A stretch of DNA of 54,050 nucleotides from Okeania sp. SIO2B3 (GTDB lineage Bacteria > Cyanobacteriota > Cyanobacteriia > Cyanobacteriales > Microcoleaceae), in assembly GCF_010672525.1 (NCBI RefSeq), contig NZ_JAAHGH010000045.1:1-54050 (forward strand). The letters are read 5' to 3'. Position 1 is the first letter of the stretch, and each line of letters opens with the position of its first letter. Shown here in pieces: positions 24,178 through 32,434 of this stretch. Under the pieces are notes generated by a model. It searched no databases and was not told the origin of the DNA. It saw nothing but the letters and a program-made list of their open reading frames with translations. Both the position numbers and the translations under genes were made by a program.

Positions 24178-24356
24178 AGTATTGCTCCCTGTCATAGCAT
24201 TGTTCCCTGATTAAAGTTAATTTTTTGATCGATGCACTGGTTAATTATAAAGTAGTTACCCTACTATATAAATATTTGGAAAAAAATAACTACTTATGAA
24301 CTACATTTTATGAAATTTTTATGCAAAATATTGCCTACTAATCTGATAAGTTATTT

Positions 24357-25328
24357 TTACGCATAATGACAAGAAAATCTTAAATAAAAGGGCAAAATAT
24401 AGGTATTATAAATTACATACTTTTCTCCACAAGTTTCCCAAATTTCAAGTTTTTGTTGACGATACTTCTCTGCTTTTTGCAGTTGACCTATGTAGCGATA
24501 AACTTTCTCGATTAAATTCATAGTATTGGCTAAGTCTGCTCCATGTTGGGAGATAATACTTTGACTCAAGCAAATTTTTTCTTGTTGAAGTAGCTGGTTT
24601 GTTTGAGATGATTTTTTACTGTTAGGATAATTATTGTGGAGAATATTTTTATCTAAAGAATCTGGAGTTTGACTAAATTTATTCAAAGTTACTTTGCAAA
24701 TTTTCTGACGAATAGCTACAGTAAGTTCTAGAATTTCTTTTGCTTGGGTATATCGACCCATCCACAAGTAAGCTTCTCCTATATTATAAAGAGCTGTAGC
24801 AATGTTAATTTGGCAAGCTAATTTATCTAATTCTGATTTTCTTTCAAGTTTATGGAAAATTTCTAGAGATTTTTGACAACAGTTAAGAGTTTTTTCAAAT
24901 AACCCTAGTAAATTGTATATTTCCCCTAAATGATTAAGAACTATACCAATGCCTAATAAATTAGAAAAATATTGGGCAATTTCTAAAGCTTGAGCATAGT
25001 ATCTTAAGGCAGATGTATATTCTATAGATAAACAATATGTTTCGCCAATATCATTCAAAATCATTACAACTTGATTTTGGTCGCCAATTTCTTGAGCAAG
25101 TTGTAAGGCTAAATTGAGATATTTTAAAGCACAATCATATTTTTCCAGACCACGATAAACTAATCCAATGCGGTTTAAAATATTTATTTGTTGCTCAGAT
25201 GTGAGGACAATTTTTAATGCTTCCTGAAAAGTATTTAATGCAATTTCAAATTGTCCCAGATCGAATAAGCGATCGCCTGTTTGAGATAGTTGTTTTAGTT
25301 TTGTGGAATGGATAGCAGTGGACCCCAT
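24357..25328 (-). CDS. Tetratricopeptide repeat protein, paralogue 2
   Basis: A 323-residue protein homologous along its length to the product of the next gene: LKQLSQTGDRLFDLGQFEIA, EKYDCALKYLNLALQLAQEI and MNLIEKVYRYIGQLQKAEKY match in order. About five or six TPR units occupy residues 10-195, then a low-complexity linker, then a terminal TPR pair. GGAGGAACTACTT gives a strong ribosome site before the ATG. The C-terminal tail (YNTYILPFYLRFSCHYA) is not shared with the paralogue and looks like read-through into flanking DNA. Tandem duplication is clear; the divergence shows it is old. Such TPR proteins often accompany CHAT or STAND proteins as scaffolds. Confidence 0.8.
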   Translation of the reverse strand: MGSTAIHSTKLKQLSQTGDRLFDLGQFEIALNTFQEALKIVLTSEQQINILNRIGLVYRGLEKYDCALKYLNLALQLAQEIGDQNQVVMILNDIGETYCLSIEYTSALRYYAQALEIAQYFSNLLGIGIVLNHLGEIYNLLGLFEKTLNCCQKSLEIFHKLERKSELDKLACQINIATALYNIGEAYLWMGRYTQAKEILELTVAIRQKICKVTLNKFSQTPDSLDKNILHNNYPNSKKSSQTNQLLQQEKICLSQSIISQHGADLANTMNLIEKVYRYIGQLQKAEKYRQQKLEIWETCGEKYVIYNTYILPFYLRFSCHYA

Positions 25329-25889
25329 AAGTAGTTCCTCCAGAAGAGTGCTGTAATTTTCCGGTTGTAAACTACTCTATTTCTCAAATTTGGCAGGTTA
25401 TGCATACATTCACGGAAGTCAAAAGTCAAAAGTTATAAGTCAAAAGTTAGATTCGATCAGCTCAAAACACGGAAGTTATAAGTCAAAAGTTAAAAGTTAA
25501 AAATTATAAGTTAAAAGTCAATTGAGCATTATTGTTGCAAAATTGGATAATGCCAAACCGATCAAAATAATCTTTTCTGTAGCGGGTTCAATACCCCACC
25601 GTCATTTCAGTTATCAGTTTTCAGTTATCAGTTTTCAGTTCCCAGTTTTCAGTACCTATAGCTGTTTGCGCAGCATGACCTAGGAAAGCATTGGGATTGA
25701 ACTACAAAATATCCTTTTTTTTATCTCCTTAAAAGAGGATGCGTAACTACCCAATTTTTCGGTCAATGGGGGCGCTTAAAATTGTTTGGGGTTTGAGTTG
25801 ATAAGCAATTTTCCCTTCTGCCTTCTGTTTTCTGTTTTCTGTTTTCTGTTTTCTGTTTTCTGCCTTCTTCCTTCTTCCTTCTTCCTTCC
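25329..25889. repeat. Nested repeat: scaffold S inside a G-type repeat
   Basis: AAAAGTTATAAGTC-type heptamers at 25424-25530 come first. From about 25578, GGTTCAATACCCCACCGTC runs directly into ATTTCAGTTATCAG (scaffold S with TTTTCAG heptamers), through CTCCTTAAAAGAGG to AATTTTTCGGTCA, and then back into ATGGGGGCGCTTAAAAT and TTGGGGTTTGAG of the G repeat, ending near 25800. A TCTGTTT heptamer tract follows at 25815-25860. No gene seen. Confidence 0.65.
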
Positions 25890-27293
25890 TCAAGGATTAA
25901 ATTCAAAAGGGGGAAAAGTTTTCTGATTTTCTGGTGTTAAATAAACTGTAGCAATAAACTTCTCATTCCAACCTCCTACAACATTAGTAAATATATAAAA
26001 ATCATCCTCATTGGAATTTAATTTCTGTTCAACTAAAATTCCCGTTGCATCACTAACCCGTAATTTTATTTTTTCCGGTAAACCCATCCCTGTAGGTGTA
26101 CTTAATATTAATAGCAACATCCATTCTAATGTTGAACTTGAGACTAAAGACCAGGTTAAAGCATACAATCTTAAAGGAATTCCAGCTAATAATAAATCGT
26201 GATAAGCAACCCTAGCATCAGGAGGAATATGTACATTATTTTTGGGCAACTCTCTGATAATTCCAGCAATTTCTTCTGTAGGAGAAGATATTCCTCTCAT
26301 AGGAGATAGTGCCGATAATTCTGGTAGTAAAACCCAGGATAATTCATTGGCAAAATCATCTAATTCATTCTTTAACCAACGCCCCACATTAATTGTTGGT
26401 TCAGTCAAGAGATTAAGTAAATCTGGTAAATATTTACTCAGGTTACTTAAAGAGTTTTCTGAATTTTCTGTAACTTCTACTGAATTATTCGGAATATTCC
26501 CCTGCTCTATTTCTATTTGCAATTGCCAATTATATATCCAATTTAATAACTCAGAATTAGTGAGGATAGTTTTTCCCTGTTCCCAGTTAAAAAAAACCCA
26601 TAAATTTTGTGCGGATAGCTGAGGTAATAATTTTGTTAATTCAGCTTTAGCTAAAGCTAAATTATTTGACTTAGACTTAGGTTTTACCTCTGGTAAGGGA
26701 ATTCCTGCTACATCCAAACAACGAAGATAAAGTAATAAATTATCTATTTCTGTATCAAAGCAACTCCAGGGAATTTGATAATCCCAATCTTCATCTGGCA
26801 TTAGATTAAGCTGTGTTTTATTGCGTATTAAATCTGCATAAGAAATAAAACTATTAATCACAACTGTTTCTAACTCTTCTTGTACTTCTACTACTACATA
26901 TAAATGATGGGCGAACTCTGGTAAATCTACTACTGCTCTAGGTAGACTAACTTCTTCATCTATAAAACTACCTTGAGTAATTAGACAAACTTTAAACTGA
27001 TTAATATTCAGATTACAAACGGCTGGAATTGAGTTAGAAAGAACTGGATTAAAAATAGAAGCATCAGCCAAATTAACTGTTAAATTATCTGTACCTCGTT
27101 CTTCTAACCATTGTTCAAATCCAAACAAAGCTAACCCATTCAAATATGTTTGCCATTGTCGCAATTCGTTAGGGATTTGATTGCTAATTTTGATTGCTTG
27201 CTCAACTTTATCTAATGATAAATGAATAGATTCTGTAGCAATACCTTGAAAATCTAGCAAGTCTTCTAATTTATTAGTTAGTTCATTTTTCAT
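25890..27293 (-). CDS. DUF1822 family protein
   Basis: A 467-residue protein that I assign to DUF1822 from its N-terminal pattern: LSLDKVEQAIKISNQIP, then WQTYLNGLALFGFEQWLEER, then LNINQFKVCLI and VVDLPEFAHHLYVVVEV. This family is largely cyanobacterial and has no known activity; its genes are often found beside sigma-like factors and CHAT or CHASE2 proteins (from memory). There is no signal peptide or clear membrane segment. The C-terminal part (LPKNNVHIPPDARVAYHDLL and IPLRLYALTWSLV) may be a separate domain. AAGGA lies about 10 bases before the ATG. The next gene upstream encodes a sigma-like HTH protein, separated by 246 bases containing another nested repeat, so they may share a promoter. 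Confidence 0.75.
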   Translation of the reverse strand: MKNELTNKLEDLLDFQGIATESIHLSLDKVEQAIKISNQIPNELRQWQTYLNGLALFGFEQWLEERGTDNLTVNLADASIFNPVLSNSIPAVCNLNINQFKVCLITQGSFIDEEVSLPRAVVDLPEFAHHLYVVVEVQEELETVVINSFISYADLIRNKTQLNLMPDEDWDYQIPWSCFDTEIDNLLLYLRCLDVAGIPLPEVKPKSKSNNLALAKAELTKLLPQLSAQNLWVFFNWEQGKTILTNSELLNWIYNWQLQIEIEQGNIPNNSVEVTENSENSLSNLSKYLPDLLNLLTEPTINVGRWLKNELDDFANELSWVLLPELSALSPMRGISSPTEEIAGIIRELPKNNVHIPPDARVAYHDLLLAGIPLRLYALTWSLVSSSTLEWMLLLILSTPTGMGLPEKIKLRVSDATGILVEQKLNSNEDDFYIFTNVVGGWNEKFIATVYLTPENQKTFPPFEFNP

Positions 27294-27300
27294 TTAAAGT

Positions 27301-27539
27301 TTTCCTTGATAATAAGTTTTATCTTTTCTTTTGCGGGTTTAATACCCCACCGTCATTTCAGTTATCAGTTATCAGTTATCAGTTATCAGTACCTTTTTTT
27401 ATCTCCTTAAAAGAGGAGGCGTAACTACTCAATTTTTCGGTCAATGGGTGCGTTTAAAATTGTTTAGGGTTTTAATTAGAGGTAATTATCCATTATCCAT
27501 TAATGAACCTTCTGCCTTCTTCAAAATAAATTACAATAA
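27301..27539. repeat. Second nested repeat: scaffold S inside a G-type repeat
   Basis: GCGGGTTTAATACCCCACC is followed by GTC and then ATTTCAG with four TCAGTTA heptamers, CTCCTTAAAAGAGG and CAATTTTTCGGTCA, and returns to ATGGGTGCGTTTAAAAT and TTTAGGGTTTT. The junctions are at the same bases as in the 25.6 kb copy. It fills the gap between the DUF1822 and sigma-like genes. Confidence 0.65.
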
Positions 27540-28940
27540 CTAAATCCGGTCTAGATGATGACAAACTCTTTGAGCAAATAAATTTTCTTGAGGACTAGAT
27601 TGAGACTTATAACTGTCTGATTCTACTTCTTGAAATACTCTATTTATTTGTTCATCTAGAGCAATTTCTATTTTATTATCTATAGTTTTTAGATGTTGTG
27701 GGTCTGCATAATCTTGAGCAATATCTAAGATCCGACCGCGCAAACTAATTAATAATTCCTGTCTAATATCAGCCCGAAAAGATTTTAATTTTAGTAATCG
27801 AGTTACTTGATATTGCGCTTTTAAACCCACATTTTGAGCAATTTCTGTCATTGATTTTCCCTGACAATGATATAGATACAACGCTTGGAGAAATTGTTCC
27901 AATTTTTGGTTTTTTCTTCTCTTTAGTAATTGCAGCCAAGTATCAGTCACTTTAGCTATAGCATCATCTAAACTTAAAAGAAATTGCTTTCTATAATTGC
28001 TCAAAAATTCATTTTGTTCATCTATAGTATCAGCTTCTTGAACAAGAGAAATCTGATTATCTAAAGATTTCTGGTTAGAAGTATCTAATGGTATTGTCGG
28101 TAGAGAACCACTTCTCACAGAAATTCGATATTCTCGTACTTGAGAAGCCAGGTCTTGCAATTTAGTAAATACTTGCTTTGGAGAAATATTTTTACCAGTT
28201 TTAGTTTCGATTAATTGAGAAATTTGTTCTAATTGTTCTGTGGTTGGTGGTAAGCATTTTCTCCCTGCTCTTGATAAACTTTTTTGGCGACGTTGCGCCC
28301 GATAAATAGCATGATAACTTGATAAAATATCGATACTTTCCCGAGTTTCAAAAGCAGTAAAATTATAGAATAATGAGAAAATTTTCTCTATTTGTTTGGG
28401 AGGAGTATCATTCAGGATTGCCCAATCACTAATTAAATAGACTCCACATTCTAGTAAGAAACTATTCAGTTCAGGATGCTGTTTAACTTTTCTAGTTGTC
28501 CAGCTAGCTAAATTGCTTTGATTTGGGTTAAAACTTTGGAGAATTTCTTGGGCAAAAGAACAAGAAGAAGTTTGATTTTTTTGACTAGAAATTCTGCCAT
28601 CATCGGTCAAAACATAAGGGAATAAATTTTGGCTAGTAAAGCCATAATTTTTACCAAAATTAGTGGCTAATTGTTGACAAACTCGGTCAATTTGCCAAGA
28701 GATAAAACAGAGAAGACAGCGTTCTGCTAATAAAGAATCTCTCTCTAGATTAGTATCTGAATTATCTTGCACCCATGCTAAAAGTTGACGCTGAATATTA
28801 ATGTCCGAAATTTCACTATCTATTACATACTCTGGAAAATTTAAGGTAAAAAATTGTTTTGCCTCTGTAATTTCCAGGATTTGACGAGACCCAGAACTAT
28901 TAATTTTAATCTGTTTCCAGTATTTAGAAGCAGTACCCAT
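27540..28940 (-). CDS. Sigma-70-like HTH protein of a cyanobacterial family
   Basis: A 466-residue protein. Residues 350-410 contain a sigma region-4-like helix-turn-helix (GKSMTEIAQNVGLKAQYQVT followed by RLLKLKSFRADIRQEL). Residues 65-175 have a helical pattern that could be a divergent region 2 (AQEILQSFNPNQSNLASWTT then RKVKQHPELNSFLLECG). It is longer than a standard ECF sigma factor and lacks clear region 2.3/2.4 signatures, so DNA binding is likely but true sigma activity is not proven. The tail (residues 410-466) is polar. No ribosome site is obvious. It sits immediately upstream of the DUF1822 gene on the same strand, an arrangement I recall from other cyanobacteria, and may control that gene and the downstream TPR pair. 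Confidence 0.65.
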   Translation of the reverse strand: MGTASKYWKQIKINSSGSRQILEITEAKQFFTLNFPEYVIDSEISDINIQRQLLAWVQDNSDTNLERDSLLAERCLLCFISWQIDRVCQQLATNFGKNYGFTSQNLFPYVLTDDGRISSQKNQTSSCSFAQEILQSFNPNQSNLASWTTRKVKQHPELNSFLLECGVYLISDWAILNDTPPKQIEKIFSLFYNFTAFETRESIDILSSYHAIYRAQRRQKSLSRAGRKCLPPTTEQLEQISQLIETKTGKNISPKQVFTKLQDLASQVREYRISVRSGSLPTIPLDTSNQKSLDNQISLVQEADTIDEQNEFLSNYRKQFLLSLDDAIAKVTDTWLQLLKRRKNQKLEQFLQALYLYHCQGKSMTEIAQNVGLKAQYQVTRLLKLKSFRADIRQELLISLRGRILDIAQDYADPQHLKTIDNKIEIALDEQINRVFQEVESDSYKSQSSPQENLFAQRVCHHLDRI

Positions 28941-29312
28941 TCACTTTTAGATTTGAGATAAATAAAAATGGACAATTATCCAGATATATTAGCTTATAGT
29001 AGAAGAGAGAAGGAAGAAGGAAAAGTATTACGTTGTCTTAGTTTTAAACTCTCGATCTGTCCTAACCTTTGCTTCGACTGCTATAAAACATTAAGCCGTA
29101 AGATATTCAATCCACAATGCTGATTATTGTTAATTGTATAATCTTTTTCCTGGTCAAAAGTTTGCTCTAATATCAGGATATTTATCCCGTCAATTGGAAC
29201 ATATTTCTATATTCCTAGAGGTTATGCAATATTTGTGGAAGGAAGAAGGAAGAGGGAAATGCTTTGTTCGCTATTGTCTGTTATACCATTTATCAAAAAG
29301 AATGCTATACTT
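28941..29312. other. Intergenic region between the sigma-like gene and a MITE
   Basis: It should hold the promoter of the sigma-like gene. A small open frame begins at about 29134 (MYNLFPGQKFALISGYLSRQ) but it runs into repeat sequence and has no ribosome site. Nothing else seen. Confidence 0.35.
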
Positions 29313-29578
29313 AGGGCTTGCTGAATAAAGTATGAGTGGTAGGGGTAGGAGACAGGAGACAACCCACCCGCGGGCCTCTCCCAGGAGAGGGAGACAGGAG
29401 AAATGGGAATTATAGAGGAGGTAGGAGGAAGAATAATCAAGGGATTATTCTGCGCAGCTATGAGCCTAAAATGCGCTCTTTTTTGAACCATTACGACCAT
29501 TAAACTTGGACTTTTTTTCACTAAAAAATGCGCTCAACCAATATAAGTCAATGCTTTTAGATTTAATCAGCAAACCCT
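29313..29578. mobile_element. MITE family A, copy 2 (266 bp, ACTT target duplication)
   Basis: Ends AGGGCTTGCTGAATAAA and GATTTAATCAGCAAACCCT are inverted repeats. ACTT occurs on both sides (29309-29312 and 29579-29582). The interior is the reverse complement of copy 1 and is collinear with copy 3 (AACTATGAGCCTAAAAT-like block, then TATAAGTCAATGCTTTTAGA). It encodes no protein; the open frame across it is a by-product. Confidence 0.8.
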
Positions 29579-29582
29579 ACTT

Positions 29583-30080
29583 ATGCAAGACTTCAATGAT
29601 TAAGTAATTAGTAGGATTCAATAACGTTTTGAGCGATTATTAGCTAGTAGGAGAGAATAGGGAACAGGGAATAGGTAGAGAGGTTGCATGCAATGTCCCT
29701 ACAGATTAGTTCGTTCTTATGTTGTTCGGGAGCAAGTAATGAAAGGGGTATTTATAATTCATATCATGTCTGGTAGCATCGGTCTTGTATAGCAAAGGTA
29801 GGCAACAGCTCATCTGGCAACAGGCAACAGGCAGGAATACTTAAGAGCAAGAAAAAACTTAAATTTCCTGTAGATATTCACTCTTGGGTTTACACAAACG
29901 ATACCAGCGGACATGATATCATATCTTGATTACCGAAAAATTGTGGGTATGTGCCTCCCCTTTTAAGGGGATAATAAATAAAAATTTTCATGATTAGTCA
30001 ATCCTCTTCTTTTCAAGGAGAGGTAATTATTCATTATTCATTATTCATTATTCATTATTGAAGGTTCGCCCAAATATCTT
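29583..30080. repeat. Mosaic of repeat fragments
   Basis: At 29758 is ATATCATGTCTGGTAGCATC, also at 17455 and 41721. At 29900-29930 is a family B right-end fragment (GGACATGATATCATATC). At about 29933-29990 is scaffold S inverted (ACCGAAAAATTGTGGGTATG, CCCCTTTTAAGGGG). A TTCATTA heptamer tract runs 30027-30060. A family B terminal motif (TTGATTCACCAACGCC) reappears only after the family C element, at about 30195, which suggests stacked insertions. No gene seen. Confidence 0.5.
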
Positions 30081-30182
30081 ACAGCGGTTTTCAAATTGAT
30101 GAACCACATCTTCGCAAGCAAAACCTTGTAGGGACGTTCCATGGAACGTCTCTACTGTGGTCTACCCAATGAAAACCGCTGT
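30081..30182. mobile_element. MITE family C, copy 2 (about 102 bp)
   Basis: With one or two flanking bases the ends TTACAGCGGTTTTCA and TGAAAACCGCTGTAA are perfect 15-bp inverted repeats. The core has GGGACGTTCCATGGAACGTC. The TA at each end would fit a TA-targeting (IS630/mariner-like) transposase. It is oriented opposite to the copy at 14218-14321. Confidence 0.75.
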
Positions 30183-30260
30183 AATTCATAGTTTGATTCA
30201 CCAACGCCGATTTTTCTTTACTTCCTTCTTCCTTCTTCCCTCTTCCCTCTTTCTTCTTCC

Positions 30261-31904
30261 CTAAACTATAACTTGGTTAGGATTAGCTGTAGTGGTAATT
30301 ATAGATTCTACTTGGTCGGGAGTTAAAAAAGGATTAGCACTCAAAACTAAAGCAGCTACACCAGCAACATGAGGAGCAGCAAATGATGTACCACTTCGAC
30401 TTCCAAAATTATTATTAGGAAGAGTTGAATAAATATTTTCTCCAGGAGCAACAACATAATTTAGTGTTAGTGACCCAGCACGGTTAGAAAAGTCACTAAT
30501 TCTGCCTATAAAATCTGTTGCTCCAGCAGCAATTCCCCATTGTTGTAGATTATTAGCTGGATATTTAGGAAAACTACTACCGTCATTACCTGCTGCCATA
30601 ACTACCACAACTCCTCTTTCTGTTGCGTAACGGATGGCATCATCTACTACAGGAGAATAAAAATCTCTCCCAAAGCTCATATTAATCACATGGGCACCAT
30701 TATTAACTGCATAGTAAATTCCAGCAGCAGCATTATCAGGTGCAATTGTCTCAAAATTTCCTACTTTAACAGGCATAATTTTAGCATTAGGAGCAATTCC
30801 TGTAATTCCTAAGCCATTTTGTTGAGCGGCGATCGTACCTGCAATATGAGTACCGTGACCCAAAAAGTCTATCGGGTCATTATCATTATTGATAATATCC
30901 CATCCCCTAACATCATCTACATATCCATTACCATCGTCATCAAAACCATTATTAGGAATTTCATTGATGTTACTCCAGATATTACCTGCTAAATCAAAGT
31001 GATTGTAGTCTACCCCACTATCTACAACTGCTACTACAATACCTTGCCCGGTATAACCTTGATTCCAGACTTCGGGAGCATTAATTGCTTCGACATCCCA
31101 ATTATTAAAATCAAAAGCTTCAGGAAAAGGAGTTGGTGCGTTGATAGTTTGAGCAACTGCTGCACTTGCATCAACTAAACCATATCCATAGATACTATTA
31201 TAACCACCAGAATTAAATGAAGATCCAGAATTAAATGAAGGTGTTGCTGACAGACTCAGATTATAATTTGTATCTCCACTGTATTGACTTACTTTAACGT
31301 AATAAGTACCGGGGTCTAAATTAGACACATTAATTTCTTCGGATGCGCTGCCAGAAGCAATGGAATAATCAATTATTTCTTCAAAACCATCGTTATTTTT
31401 GTCTTCGAGCAAGTCTACATCAGCGTCTGCACTCAAACCAGATAAAAATAAGTTAAAGTCACTGGTTGTATTCAAATGGAAACGATAATAGTCTACGGAG
31501 TCGAAGTCACCTACAAAATCATTCCAAGTTTGATTGGTATTCAAAACCCCAATATCGCGAGCGCTTATCAAGGTGTTATCTGACTGTGGGAATGGGTTGA
31601 TTTGACTTGCTATTCTCTGAGAGTCAATTAATTCACCAGTTAGTATATCTGTTCCGGAATGGTTTTCGATAACTTCAGTTTGAGATTCTGGGTAAGGAGT
31701 AATATTACTGTTGATGTGTGGGGGGAAATTTATTTCATCTGTAGCAATTTTATCTGTTAAGATATTATTAACAGATAAAATTTCTTCTTCATAACTTTCA
31801 TAACTATTTAATTGTTTGGGTTCGGGTATGATAGAAATGTTATTCACATCAATAACTGGAAGAAGATTATCGGTAGAATTTTCAGGATAGTTTGAAGGAA
31901 ACAT
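30261..31904 (-). CDS. Subtilisin-like S8 peptidase with N-terminal PPC domain
   Basis: Using the first ATG (31904) gives 547 residues; the frame is open eight codons further to a TTG. Residues 1-100 are polar with no signal peptide. Residues about 112-222 form a PPC-type beta-sandwich (WNDFVGDFDSVDYYRFHLNT, LDPGTYYVKVSQYSGDTNYN). YGYGLVDASAAVAQ at about 239-252 precedes the catalytic domain. The triad is Asp295 (VVDSGVDY), His350 (GHGTHIAG) and Ser507 (SGTSFAAPH), with oxyanion Asn440 (AAGNDG). All key residues are present, so it should be an active serine endopeptidase. A calcium-loop-like DDDGNGYVDDV lies near 322-332. The route of export is unclear. It is followed on the same strand by a sigma-like/DUF1822 group and preceded by an exported TPR-CHAT protein. 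Confidence 0.88.
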   Translation of the reverse strand: MFPSNYPENSTDNLLPVIDVNNISIIPEPKQLNSYESYEEEILSVNNILTDKIATDEINFPPHINSNITPYPESQTEVIENHSGTDILTGELIDSQRIASQINPFPQSDNTLISARDIGVLNTNQTWNDFVGDFDSVDYYRFHLNTTSDFNLFLSGLSADADVDLLEDKNNDGFEEIIDYSIASGSASEEINVSNLDPGTYYVKVSQYSGDTNYNLSLSATPSFNSGSSFNSGGYNSIYGYGLVDASAAVAQTINAPTPFPEAFDFNNWDVEAINAPEVWNQGYTGQGIVVAVVDSGVDYNHFDLAGNIWSNINEIPNNGFDDDGNGYVDDVRGWDIINNDNDPIDFLGHGTHIAGTIAAQQNGLGITGIAPNAKIMPVKVGNFETIAPDNAAAGIYYAVNNGAHVINMSFGRDFYSPVVDDAIRYATERGVVVVMAAGNDGSSFPKYPANNLQQWGIAAGATDFIGRISDFSNRAGSLTLNYVVAPGENIYSTLPNNNFGSRSGTSFAAPHVAGVAALVLSANPFLTPDQVESIITTTANPNQVIV

Positions 31905-32232
31905 AGTTTTTTGGGGTAGATAGTACAAATATTTTTATGTCTATAGCAGGGAATAGGGAATAGGGAATAGGGAATAGGGAATAGAGAATAGGGAACAGGG
32001 GAAAAACATTTTCCTGTCTGAGGTTCATCATCAGCAAGTCCTCAGCAACTTGTTACTTTGAGAGATAAAAGTCGCCATTACTGTATTTGACTTATGAAAT
32101 AGCTCAAACAGCAGAATATTACTAATCAAGCTTTTTTCTTATTCCTTCTTCTCTCTTTCTTCTTCTATTATATAAAAGGAAACCTCAACCTCTTTCACAT
32201 CAACATATATCTGATTGATTAGAGGTTATGCA

Positions 32233-32264
32233 CAAAAAAAACTCGGTTAATTTCAGTAACCGGG
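32233..32264 (-). terminator. Rho-independent terminator downstream of the TPR-CHAT gene
   Basis: On the minus strand, CGGTTACTGAAATTAACCG forms a stem-loop directly followed by AGTTTTTTTT. It lies about 170 bases past the TPR-CHAT stop, in the region 31905-32434 that otherwise holds GGGAATA heptamers (31947-31997) and CCTGACT heptamers. It suggests the subtilase gene is not co-transcribed with the TPR-CHAT gene. Confidence 0.65.
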
Positions 32265-32434
32265 TTTCTAATTGATATAGCAGTCGTCATTACTACATTT
32301 AACTTATCAAATAGCTCAAACAGTAAGATATTACTAATCAAGCTTTTTTCTTATTCCTTCTTCCCTCTTCCTTCTTTCTTCTTCTTTATTCCCTCCTGAC
32401 TCCTGACTCCTGACTTCTGCAAGAAGTCTAATAA

